DNA from: Sphingobium sufflavum
GTDB lineage: Bacteria; Pseudomonadota; Alphaproteobacteria; Sphingomonadales; Sphingomonadaceae
Direction: 5' to 3'
Assembly (NCBI RefSeq): GCF_021403115.1
Contig: NZ_JAJSSH010000016.1
Location: 1 to 64,000, forward strand
DNA: 64,000 bases
Both the position numbers and the translations under genes were made by a program. Below are positions 36,631 to 44,341 of this stretch, piece by piece. Every line of letters begins with the position of its first letter. Within the stretch, counting starts at the first letter, position 1. Under the pieces are notes generated by a model that was given only the letters and a program-made list of their open reading frames with translations, was not told the DNA's origin and did no database searches.

Positions 36631-38067
36631 ATGTTTCACTATATGCGCCTATACGGGCGTCGTTGGCGGACGAGTCATTGGAAAGGTCTTGTGGTGAATT
36701 GGTTCAGGAATCTGGTGTCCGTCAAAAAACGGCACAGCGATGCGGACGGCGATACCTCCACCGACCTGCGTTTTCGCAAGACGCCGCGCGCCGCCGTCGA
36801 GCCTAGCGGTCCGTTGCCGCGCTTCCAGGGATCGGGCGCGGACCAGACCCATGGCGTCCATGGCTCGCCGCTCCAGCGGATGCGGATGCGGATGCGGCAG
36901 GCGTTCACCCCGTCGCAGCCGGTCTTCAACCCCAGCATGTTCGCCGGCCGCAACGAGGTGCTCACCGCCCTGATCCGCGCGATCGAGGATCAGCGCCTGC
37001 ACGTCGTTACCTATGGTGAGCGCGGCATCGGCAAGACGTCGCTGATGCACATATTGTCGCGGCTGGCGCGGGAAGCGCGCTATGTCGTGCGCTATGCCTC
37101 GTGCGGCGAGGAGACAGAGTTCAGCGACATGTTCCGCGCCATCGTGCGCGACATTCCGCTGCTCTATCACGCTGATTTCGCGCCGACGTCGGACGCCAGC
37201 GAGGAAGGCCGCTCGCTCGCCGACCTGTTGCCGGAGGGGACGTTCAACGTGCCCCAGTTGACCGATGTGCTGGCCAAGATTTCCGGCACGCACGTCCTGC
37301 TGATCCTCGACGAGTTCGACCGCGCCCATTCGCCCGCCTTCCGCCGTTCCATCGCTGAACTCATCAAGAATCTGTCGGACCGTTCCGCGCGCGTCCAGCT
37401 GGTGATCGCGGGCGTCGCGGGGAACCTGACCGAACTGATCGAACATATCCCGTCGATCCGGCGCAATATCATGGGGCTGCAAGTGCCCAACATGACGCAG
37501 GGCGAAATCGAACAGCTCGTCCATAATGCCGAAACCGTCTGCGGCATGAAGTTCACGGACGAGGAAATCGGTTTTATCAACCTGGTGTCCTATGGTTCGC
37601 CCTATATCGCCAACCTGATCGGCCAGCATGCGGGCCTGAACGCCATCGACCGCGGTGACACGGTCGTGGCGGTCAAGGACATCATTCTGGCGGTGCATCA
37701 GGCGGTGGAGGAAATCCGCCACCGCGTGACCGCCAAGAGCGTGCATTTCGTGACGGAGGCGGAGACGTTCGTGCCAAGCGACACGCTGGGCCTGCTCGCC
37801 CGTTCCGCCCTCTACAATGGCGGCCGGCTGGACATTGCGCGGCTGGAGGGATTGCTGCGCGACCTTGGCGGGTCGGAGGCTTTCCTGCGTAACCTATCGG
37901 AAAAAACCGGGCTGGTGGGGCCGATTCCGTACGATCCGGCCGGTGCCTATTCCTTCAACGAGGAGGGCGTTCCCGTCTATCTGTGGATGCGCCAGATGGC
38001 GCGTTGGCTGGATAGCGCCAGCCCGAATCTCCAGAGTCTGCAACGCTCGATCAGCCAGTGTGATTGA
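36631..38067 (+). CDS. AAA-type ATPase in the exosortase/EPS locus
   Basis: Up to 478 aa. ATG 36631 or GTG 36691, the latter with GGAAAGG upstream. The first 100 or so residues are basic and include a hexamer-repeat stretch (MRMRMRQ). The ATPase core follows: Walker A GERGIGKTSL (about 128-138), Walker B LLILDEFD (about 225-232) and a sensor-like region QLVIAGVAGNL. The C-terminal part is helical (SYGSPYIANLIGQHAGLNA and beyond) and resembles winged-helix lids of ORC/ExeA-like ATPases. Exosortase loci in other bacteria carry ATPases of the ExeA kind, so a role in surface export or EPS regulation is likely. No membrane segment or DNA-binding domain was recognised. Confidence 0.75.
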   Translation: MFHYMRLYGRRWRTSHWKGLVVNWFRNLVSVKKRHSDADGDTSTDLRFRKTPRAAVEPSGPLPRFQGSGADQTHGVHGSPLQRMRMRMRQAFTPSQPVFNPSMFAGRNEVLTALIRAIEDQRLHVVTYGERGIGKTSLMHILSRLAREARYVVRYASCGEETEFSDMFRAIVRDIPLLYHADFAPTSDASEEGRSLADLLPEGTFNVPQLTDVLAKISGTHVLLILDEFDRAHSPAFRRSIAELIKNLSDRSARVQLVIAGVAGNLTELIEHIPSIRRNIMGLQVPNMTQGEIEQLVHNAETVCGMKFTDEEIGFINLVSYGSPYIANLIGQHAGLNAIDRGDTVVAVKDIILAVHQAVEEIRHRVTAKSVHFVTEAETFVPSDTLGLLARSALYNGGRLDIARLEGLLRDLGGSEAFLRNLSEKTGLVGPIPYDPAGAYSFNEEGVPVYLWMRQMARWLDSASPNLQSLQRSISQCD

Positions 38068-38344
38068 TTCGCATCCGCGACAGCGGCGGGGGATGCTGCA
38101 TCGCGTCAAGGTTTCGGTTTGTCCCAAAATAGGATGGTTTCATCGACGGTGGTGAAGAGATGCCCGTTGTTGTTGAGCCGTAATTTAGCGTTTCCGGGGG
38201 TCTGGAAGGGTTACGGCGAAGTGAACATGGTGGGTTATCAAAAGATTTAGTTGTTGCGCCGCGACACGAATCCACTGTAAAGAAACCCTCGTACGAAGGT
38301 TTTCAGGTGCGCTCTTCTCGGCGCGATCGAAAAGGGGTTTGGTT

Positions 38345-38848
38345 ATGACTTTTAAGTCTAAGCTCAGTGGTTTGGCACTGGTAGCTGCCGCTGCAGTCGC
38401 GCCGCAGGTGGCGAGCGCCGCTACCGTTGTGAATTTCTCGGCCACGCCGGGCGCCGGTGGCGCGACCGTCAGCTTCACCAACACGTTCACGTTTAGCGTG
38501 CCGTCCGCCGGTTATGTGTCGCTGACCCTGTCGTCGACCGACACGGGCAACCTCACCAACGTCAACTTCAACTCCACCTATGTGAAGCTGAATGGCGTGA
38601 CGGTTCCGATCCTGTCGCGCGGCGTCAACGAACTCCGCCAGATCCTGCTGCTGCCCGTTTCGGCCGGCACGCAGACCCTGCTGGTTCGCGGTTCCTCGCA
38701 GCTGAACGGCGTCTACAACGGCACCTTCTCCTTCTCGGTTCCGGAAGCTCAGACCTGGGCCATGCTGATCGTCGGCTTCATGGGCGTTGGCGCCGTGATG
38801 CGCCGCCGCAAGGCTGCCCCCCAGAATGTTCAGGTCAGCTACGCCTGA
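38345..38848 (+). CDS. Exported protein with PEP-CTERM-like sorting tail, FxDxF-like (167 aa)
   Basis: ATG 38345 follows AGGGG by seven bases. Residues 1-25 are a signal peptide (LSGLALVAAAAVAPQVASA). The body is a small all-beta domain (FSATPGAGG, TFTFSVPSAGYVSLTLSS, GTQTLLVRGSSQLNG, YNGTFSF). The C-terminal tail reads VPEAQTWAM, a hydrophobic stretch LIVGFMGVGAV, then MRRRK. It is built like the short FxDxF-type PEP-CTERM proteins common in sphingomonads, but the motif has PEA instead of PEP. Processing by exosortase V at 42.7 kb is expected. It stands alone with its own terminator, which suggests strong expression. Confidence 0.87.
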   Translation: MTFKSKLSGLALVAAAAVAPQVASAATVVNFSATPGAGGATVSFTNTFTFSVPSAGYVSLTLSSTDTGNLTNVNFNSTYVKLNGVTVPILSRGVNELRQILLLPVSAGTQTLLVRGSSQLNGVYNGTFSFSVPEAQTWAMLIVGFMGVGAVMRRRKAAPQNVQVSYA

Positions 38849-38878
38849 TTATCGATTTTTAAGTATCGAGTTATAAGA

Positions 38879-38909
38879 ACGGCCGTCTGGTAAGGACGGC
38901 CGTTTTTTT
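38879..38909 (+). terminator. Intrinsic terminator after the second PEP-CTERM-like gene
   Basis: ACGGCCGTC (38879-38887) and GACGGCCGT (38895-38903) form a nine-base-pair stem with a seven-base loop, followed directly by a run of T's. It lies 30 bp after the stop codon. Confidence 0.92.
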
Positions 38910-39009
38910 GTCTGTCGGGAATGTCTCCCATGACTATAGGCTCCGATGTGGGCATGGAATGGTGCCGGGCCGTCCGGGCCGGTTCATCGGACACTTGATT
39001 TGAGGGAAG

Positions 39010-39888
39010 ATGATGGCGACCGTGAAGCTTTCGGTGGTTATCCCACATTATAATGATCTCGCCGCGCTGGACATCTGTCTGAAGGCGCTGGCGGTGCAGA
39101 CCCTTCCGGCGGATCAGTTCGAAATCATCGTCTCCGACAACAACAGCGCCGTGGGACCGGACGCGGTCGCCGCCGCAATCGCGGGGCGCGCGCGCATGGT
39201 GGTGCAGATGGTGCCGGGTGCGGGGCCTGCCCGCAACGCGGGGGTCGAGGCGTCGACCGGTGAGATACTGGCCTTCATCGATTCCGATTGCGTGGCGGAA
39301 CCGCAATGGCTGGAGGAGGGGCTGGCGGGCCTGTCCGACTATGATTTCGTGGGCGGCAAGGTGAATGTCCTTGTCGAGCCGGGCCGGGTGCTGACCGGAT
39401 CGGAAGCGTTCGAGGCGGTCTTCGCCTTCGACAATGAAAGCTACGTCAAGCGCAAGGGCTTCACCGGGTCGGGCAACCTGTTCTGTCCACGCGCCATCTT
39501 CGACAAGGTTGGCGGTTTCGCGGCGGGCGTGTCGGAGGATATGGACTGGTCGCATCGCGCCAGCGCGCTGGGCTATCGGCTGGGCTATCGGGCGGATGCG
39601 GCCATCGGCCATCCCGCACGGGGAAGCTGGAGCGCGCTGGTGCGAAAGTGGCGGCGGCTCAACCGTGAAACCTATGGCCTGTTGCGCCAGCGTCCTCTGG
39701 GCCGTCTGCGATGGATCGGCCGCACCTGGCTGTTGCCGGTGTCGGTGATCGTCCACCTGCCGAAGATCTGGAAAAGCCCCGCGCTCTCCACCCTGTCGGA
39801 ACGGGTCGCGGCGTCGGTCTGCCTCGTCAAGATCCGATTCTGGCGACTGCTGGACGCCCATCAACTGGCGCTGGGCCTGAGCAAGTGA
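39010..39888 (+). CDS. GT2-family glycosyltransferase
   Basis: 292 aa, a cytoplasmic GT-A fold enzyme for adding a sugar to the lipid-linked EPS repeat. GAGGGA precedes a double ATG at 39010/39013. Family motifs are LSVVIPHYN, EIIVSDNNS, GPARNAGVEASTGEILAFIDSDC (with the DxD-type metal site) and EDMDWSHRA. Its stop overlaps the start of the next GT2 gene by four bases (GTGA), so both are translationally coupled and probably act on the same repeat unit. Sugar specificity cannot be read from the sequence. Confidence 0.9.
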   Translation: MMATVKLSVVIPHYNDLAALDICLKALAVQTLPADQFEIIVSDNNSAVGPDAVAAAIAGRARMVVQMVPGAGPARNAGVEASTGEILAFIDSDCVAEPQWLEEGLAGLSDYDFVGGKVNVLVEPGRVLTGSEAFEAVFAFDNESYVKRKGFTGSGNLFCPRAIFDKVGGFAAGVSEDMDWSHRASALGYRLGYRADAAIGHPARGSWSALVRKWRRLNRETYGLLRQRPLGRLRWIGRTWLLPVSVIVHLPKIWKSPALSTLSERVAASVCLVKIRFWRLLDAHQLALGLSK

Positions 39889-40826
39889 CGGCAGGACCGC
39901 AGGGCCATGTGTCCATATGCATCGTGGCCTATAATAATTGCGACGACATTCTGGACTGTTGCCGGGCCTTGTCGGCGCAGACCTATAACCATGCCGACAT
40001 CGTCATATGCGAAAATGGCGGGGCGGCGAGTTTCGAGCGGCTGAAGGCGGCGGTGGCGACCTTGCCGGACTCGCCGCTGCCGATCACCGTCCTGCTGGCC
40101 CCCGGCAACATCGGCTATGCGGGCGGCGTGAACCTGTGCATCGCGGCGCGGCCGCAGTCGGACTATTGGTGGGTGCTCAATCCCGACACGGCGCCCCGTG
40201 CGGAGGCGCTGGGCGCGATGGTCGAGCGGCTTGGCCGGGGCGATGTGGAGGCGGTGGGCAGTGTCCTGCTGCTGGCCGATGACCGGGTGCAGAGCCTGGG
40301 CGGCCGCTGGCGTCCCTGGCTGGCCCGGTGCGAGTCGATCGGCTTTGGCTCCGCCTGGCCCAGCGCCCATGATTTCGCGCATGTCGAGGCGCAGGTGAAT
40401 TTCATCAGTGGGGCCTCCATGCTGGCCACCCGCCGGTTCGTGGAACAGGCCGGACTGATGCGGGAGGATTATTTCCTCTATTGCGAGGAAGTCGAATGGG
40501 CCTTGCGCGCGCAGAAGCGGGGCCTGAAACTGGGCGTCGCGCCCGGCTCCATCGTGGTGCATGGGCAGGGGGGCACGACCGGATCGGGCGCGCCGGTGAA
40601 GGTGCGGCCCAAGCTGCCCATCTACCTCGACGAACGCAACAAGATGAACATGGTGCATGACACCGCCCCATGGCAGCTGCTGGTGGCGGGGCCTGCGGCG
40701 CTGGGGTTGTTGACGATGCGCTATCTGGCGCGGGGAGCGTGGCGGCAGTGGCTCTATGCTCTGGACGGCTGGGTGGCGGGTATCTGTAACCGGCGCGGGC
40801 AGCCCGGCTGGCTGGGCCGGAAATAG
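39885..40826 (+). CDS. GT2-family glycosyltransferase, rhamnosyltransferase-like
   Basis: 313 aa from GTG 39885, inside the GTGA overlap with the previous GT2 gene. A longer upstream frame exists but would lie antiphase over the preceding gene. Motifs are HVSICIVAYNN, VICENGG, APGNIGYAGGVNLCI, YWWVLNPDTAP (DxD-like), FISGASMLATRRFVEQAGLM and DYFLYCEEVEWALRAQKRG. The NPD and DYFLYxEE motifs are typical of the WcaA/rhamnosyltransferase branch of GT2. Sphingan repeats contain rhamnose added by a GelL-type enzyme, but this gene is assigned only by general resemblance. No dTDP-rhamnose synthesis genes are in the window. Confidence 0.87.
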   Translation: MTAGPQGHVSICIVAYNNCDDILDCCRALSAQTYNHADIVICENGGAASFERLKAAVATLPDSPLPITVLLAPGNIGYAGGVNLCIAARPQSDYWWVLNPDTAPRAEALGAMVERLGRGDVEAVGSVLLLADDRVQSLGGRWRPWLARCESIGFGSAWPSAHDFAHVEAQVNFISGASMLATRRFVEQAGLMREDYFLYCEEVEWALRAQKRGLKLGVAPGSIVVHGQGGTTGSGAPVKVRPKLPIYLDERNKMNMVHDTAPWQLLVAGPAALGLLTMRYLARGAWRQWLYALDGWVAGICNRRGQPGWLGRK

Positions 40827-41030
40827 GCGCTCAGGCCGGGGCTGGCGGGGGGCGGGTTTTGGGGCCTGTGCCCGTTCGCATCTGCGGTATGGGGCATCGA
40901 CCGAAAGGCGATGATGAGCCGATGAGGCGGGGAGCCAGTGGTTTCCCCCATGGGTGGATGTGCGGGGACTAGCCGGTCTGCCTGTGGTTAGAGGCTTTTG
41001 CCATTAACGGGACTTGCCGACCAGCGAGTG

Positions 41031-41648
41031 TTACTTACCGCCTTCTCTGGCCCATATTTCAAGGGCCGCCACGGTGGGATGAAGCAGCAGGTCGGGATTG
41101 CGCAGCCATAGGGCGCGCAGGTCCGCCGCGTCCCGTTCCCACCAGCGGCTGGCCTCGATGGCGTGGATCATGGCGGGGTCGAAGCGGTCGCGGATCTTGC
41201 GCGCCGGATTGCCCGCGACGATGGTGTAGGGCGCGACATCATGGGTCACGATGGCCCCGGCGCCCACCACCGCGCCCCGGCCGATGGCCTTGCAGCCGGG
41301 CAGCAGCACCGCATAGCTGCCGATCCAGACGTCATCCTCGATCACCAGCGGCGTGTCCCAGTGAATATCCTGGTCGACGACGCCAAAGGCGCGCTCATAC
41401 AGGGCGGGATGGGTGGTCAGCGCGTCCATCGGATGGTTGATCGGCGCGGACCGGACGGTGTTGGCGATGGAGCAATAGCGCCCCACCCGCAGCGGGCCGG
41501 GCATGCGCCATTGGTCGAAACAGCCATAGCTGTAATAGCCGACATCAATGCGGAAGTGATCGCGGAAATAGGCGCGCAGCCGGTCATTGCGATACTGGGT
41601 CCGGCTCCACCATTTGATGCGGAGCTTTTCGATGAGGGATGCCAGCAT
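41031..41648 (-). CDS. Hexapeptide-repeat O-acetyltransferase (CatB/XAT type)
   Basis: 205 aa from ATG 41648, preceded by AGGAG; an ATG at 41672 is in frame but lacks a ribosome site. The cytoplasmic left-handed beta-helix acetyltransferase shows hexapeptide turns (VGRYCSIANTVRSAPINHP, with the active-site His of the CatB group) and VIEDDVWIGSYAVLLPG, IGRGAVVGAGAIVTHDVAPYTIVAGNPARKIR. The family uses acetyl-CoA to acetylate sugars, nucleotide-sugars or, in XATs, chloramphenicol. In an EPS locus a sugar substrate is more likely. It is downstream of epsI on the same strand, separated by a gap holding a weak repeat copy. Confidence 0.87.
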   Translation of the reverse strand: MLASLIEKLRIKWWSRTQYRNDRLRAYFRDHFRIDVGYYSYGCFDQWRMPGPLRVGRYCSIANTVRSAPINHPMDALTTHPALYERAFGVVDQDIHWDTPLVIEDDVWIGSYAVLLPGCKAIGRGAVVGAGAIVTHDVAPYTIVAGNPARKIRDRFDPAMIHAIEASRWWERDAADLRALWLRNPDLLLHPTVAALEIWAREGGK

Positions 41649-41995
41649 CGGGGGACAGGCTCCTGTTTTCATGACATCGGGTTGAACGAGCCGTCATTGC
41701 GAGGGCGATGGTGGACCCGCAACGCTGCCATGGATGGCTTCGTTACACTCGCCATGACGATGTTGTTACTGTCATACTTCGGCGGGGCGATAGTCAATGC
41801 TGGATGATCGACGGGGGACGGAAGCAAAGAGAGCGCGGGTTCGGATGAGCGTCGTCCAGCGGGGGGAAGACGCCCCCGCGATGCTATCGGGTGGTGGCGA
41901 TTCCGTCTTCGATCCCAATGCCTGTTGCGTACCGCGGCCTTGCGCCAGCCATTCGACCGCTCCCGTTGAGGGGAACGACGCGGCCCCGCCTGCGC
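41649..41995. other. Gene-free stretch with a weak repeat copy (D)
   Basis: 347 bp without a supported gene. GTCATTGCGAG (near 41691) and CTCGCCATGAC (near 41750) are near-inverted and match the core of the intergenic repeat family, but the outer TAGAGCGTGATG termini are not clear, so this is a decayed or partial copy. Confidence 0.45.
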
Positions 41996-42694
41996 TCAGG
42001 CCGCGTCGATCAGTCGGGCGCGATCCGTGCCGATCAGGGCCATGCGATCCGCCGGTTTCATGGACAGCACCATGTCGATCAGAAATTGCGACAGGGTGGC
42101 ATAATCCGGCTGCTTGTCCTGCCGCAGGATCGAGGCGCGGATCAGCGCGCCGTCGCACACCAGCCCCTTGAGCGAGGCGCGCAGACGGTCGGTCCGCTGT
42201 TCGCCGGCGGTCTGGGGCAGATATTCGCCCAGGCGCGTCCAATAGACGATGTCCTCTATCCGGTCGCCGCCGCCCGCGGTCAGTTCGACGCCCGGGATGG
42301 GCCGGGCGGCCGGAAGCGGGATGTTGGTGAAGGCACGGGCCGAGATGTTGAGGCCGATGGCCGGATAGCAGCTTTCGGGCCGATGGAGCTGGAGCACGTC
42401 GCTCTGCGCCGCGCCATAGGCGATCAGCAGCATGATCGCGCCGCGACCGCTGCTGTGCTGGTAGGTGCGCGTGACGATGTCGCTGTAGAGGCGGCTGGCG
42501 AGGCTGCCCTCGCTGGTGGGGACGATGATGTCGCCGCCATCCTCCGCCGACCATTGGGCGAAGCTTTTGGGCACGATGTCTCCCAGCTTCTTGCTACCCA
42601 GCAGGGAGACATGGGTGCGCGGGCGCAGCGCCTCCGCCGAGCCGAGCGCGGCGATGCAGGCACCGCCGAACAGGAGGCCGCGTCGGTCGATCAT
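41996..42694 (-). CDS. epsI: EpsI-family protein of the exosortase V system
   Basis: 232 aa from ATG 42694, overlapping the exosortase stop by four bases (ATGA). The N-terminus MIDRRGLLFGGACIAALG is an exported or anchored signal with a twin-arginine-like look. The periplasmic body holds the EpsI features RPESCYPA (conserved cysteine), a YxxxG/Y region and a C-terminal helical part. EpsI proteins accompany or are fused to exosortases in EPS-linked sorting loci and are needed for EPS production or sorting. Function is not biochemically defined. Tight coupling with exosortase V supports a shared role. Confidence 0.87.
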   Translation of the reverse strand: MIDRRGLLFGGACIAALGSAEALRPRTHVSLLGSKKLGDIVPKSFAQWSAEDGGDIIVPTSEGSLASRLYSDIVTRTYQHSSGRGAIMLLIAYGAAQSDVLQLHRPESCYPAIGLNISARAFTNIPLPAARPIPGVELTAGGGDRIEDIVYWTRLGEYLPQTAGEQRTDRLRASLKGLVCDGALIRASILRQDKQPDYATLSQFLIDMVLSMKPADRMALIGTDRARLIDAA

Positions 42695-43602
42695 GCCGGT
42701 TGCTCCGCCGTGGGATGAGACACGGCCTGTTTCGTGCGGTTGAGCACCCAGTCCAGCAGGAACATGAGGAGCAGGCCGACGACGAAGATCATGATGCCGG
42801 TGGTCGAATGCAGGAAGCCCTGCGCCACCGAATCGCCGAAATAATAGGTGATGAGGATCAGGATCATGACGCGGATGATGTTGGTGACGATCGCGATGGG
42901 CAGCACGGCCAGCGCCAGCACGATGATCCGCCGCCAATGGGGATGCACCCGGTCGTTCACATGGATGATGTAGATGTAGAAGAGGGTGATCGCGGTCAGG
43001 CCCATGATGGAATGCATCCCGGAGCAGGCATCCTCGACCAGAAGCTGATATTGGGCGATGAAGATCGCGACGCCCTGCCGCACGATGGGATAGCCGAACA
43101 GGGTCAGCAGGCCGGTGCTGGTGAAGGACACGAACTCCCGCAGCGGTGCGGTGATCTGGTCGATGATCCAGCCGGGGGGCGGGATGAGGAAGCCGAGATA
43201 GATCAGCGGCCAGATCGCGATCTTCAAACCCGACCAGCCGACGAGATTATAGATCAGGATGATCGTGGCGAAATAGAGTCCCGCCGTCTCGATGCTGATG
43301 AAGTCGAACGCCCGCCCGAAAATATAGAGGGGCAGCGCCACCACCAGCCCGGCGACGATCACCAGCGTGCGGGGAGGCAACTGGTGCGCGCGCATCTGCG
43401 GGAATTTCCGGCTCAGCAACCACAGGCCGGTCGCGAGGACCAGCGGGCCATGGTTGCCGGACTCCAGTTGCCAGGCCGACTGGGCCAGCGCGATGATCGT
43501 CGGAATGGCGAGGATCGCCAGACCGAGCAACGATGGCCAGTGTTGGACAAGGACAGGGGCCGTGGGGAGCCATTTGCCCGGCGCAGCTGCGTTGGCGTCC
43601 AT
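42691..43602 (-). CDS. xrtV: Exosortase (XrtV type)
   Basis: 303 aa and about eight membrane helices. This is a membrane transpeptidase that cleaves PEP-CTERM-type tails. The catalytic residues of the family are visible: Cys in VEDACSGMHSI (about residue 192), Arg in TNIIRVMI (about 243) and His in FLHSTTG (about 265). ATG 43602 follows the GelE-like stop by 10 bp, and the 3' end overlaps epsI. Candidate substrates are the two proteins at 29.7 and 38.3 kb; the small accessory-like protein is at 35.1 kb. The XrtV subtype is inferred from the sphingomonad context and the separate EpsI gene. Confidence 0.9.
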   Translation of the reverse strand: MDANAAAPGKWLPTAPVLVQHWPSLLGLAILAIPTIIALAQSAWQLESGNHGPLVLATGLWLLSRKFPQMRAHQLPPRTLVIVAGLVVALPLYIFGRAFDFISIETAGLYFATIILIYNLVGWSGLKIAIWPLIYLGFLIPPPGWIIDQITAPLREFVSFTSTGLLTLFGYPIVRQGVAIFIAQYQLLVEDACSGMHSIMGLTAITLFYIYIIHVNDRVHPHWRRIIVLALAVLPIAIVTNIIRVMILILITYYFGDSVAQGFLHSTTGIMIFVVGLLLMFLLDWVLNRTKQAVSHPTAEQPA

Positions 43603-43612
43603 GAGGTTCCGG

Positions 43613-44341
43613 TCAGAAGCTGTTGAGATAGGTGCCGATGATCTTCACCCGATCGTTGGTGAATTCGTCGACCAGCGTCTTCAGGTCGGACATGAAGGTC
43701 ACGTCGCGGCGCGAGATAAGCATGGCATATTTCACGACCAGCGCGATGCGGCGCGCATCGGACGAGCCATTGCTGGGCGGCGTGTCGATGATCGTGATGT
43801 CGAAGTCGCGCAGGCAGTCCTCGACGGTGATCTTGAACGAATCGCTGGCCAGCAACATCTGCGGATCGTCGGCCTGCCCGCCGGCATAAACGATCGACAG
43901 ATTGGGCAGGACATTCTGCTGGATGGCGTCGCCGATCCGCAGATTGGGGTCCATCAGACAGTGTTGCAGGCCAATCACCGGCGCGGAGGGCCGGATATAG
44001 TCCTCCAGGCTGGGATCGCGCATGTTCGCGTCGATCAGCAATGTCTTCATCCCCGCCTGCGCGAAGGACGCCGCCAGATTGGCCGACACATAGCTGGTGC
44101 CGACACCGGCGGAGGGCGAACTGATCGCCAGCGCCCGCCGTCCGTCACGGATATGCTGCGCCAGCAGATGGGTGCGCAGGGCGCCGATGGACTCCGACTT
44201 CGCATGGCGCGGGTCGGTGTAGGCGCACAGCAGGTCGGAAACCTCATAGTCGATCCGGTCCCGGACGGCGGTTTCAGCCGCCGCCCCGGTGTTGGCCGCG
44301 TCAGCGACGGTCTGCGCAGGGGTGTCTATACCATCGCTCAT
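43613..44341 (-). CDS. CpsD/GelE-like P-loop protein lacking the Walker A lysine
   Basis: 242 aa, the cytoplasmic partner of the polysaccharide copolymerase. It starts inside the GelC-like stop (ATGA overlap). BY-kinase family order is visible: the Walker A region SSPSAGVGTSYVSANLA (about 78-95), Walker A' TLLIDANMRDPS, then Walker B DITIIDTPPSNGSSD. In active kinases Walker A reads GxGKS/T; here the lysine position is threonine (codon ACC, near 44100). The C-terminus ends IIGTYLNSF without the usual tyrosine cluster. It may therefore bind nucleotide weakly or act as a structural regulator of chain length. Sphingan clusters have the same split GelC/GelE pair. Confidence 0.87.
   Translation of the reverse strand: MSDGIDTPAQTVADAANTGAAAETAVRDRIDYEVSDLLCAYTDPRHAKSESIGALRTHLLAQHIRDGRRALAISSPSAGVGTSYVSANLAASFAQAGMKTLLIDANMRDPSLEDYIRPSAPVIGLQHCLMDPNLRIGDAIQQNVLPNLSIVYAGGQADDPQMLLASDSFKITVEDCLRDFDITIIDTPPSNGSSDARRIALVVKYAMLISRRDVTFMSDLKTLVDEFTNDRVKIIGTYLNSF

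Noticed and set aside
39711..39884. N-terminal extension of the second GT2 glycosyltransferase
   Set aside because: This part overlaps the first GT2 gene out of phase and lacks family sequence; the GTGA overlap gives a better start.
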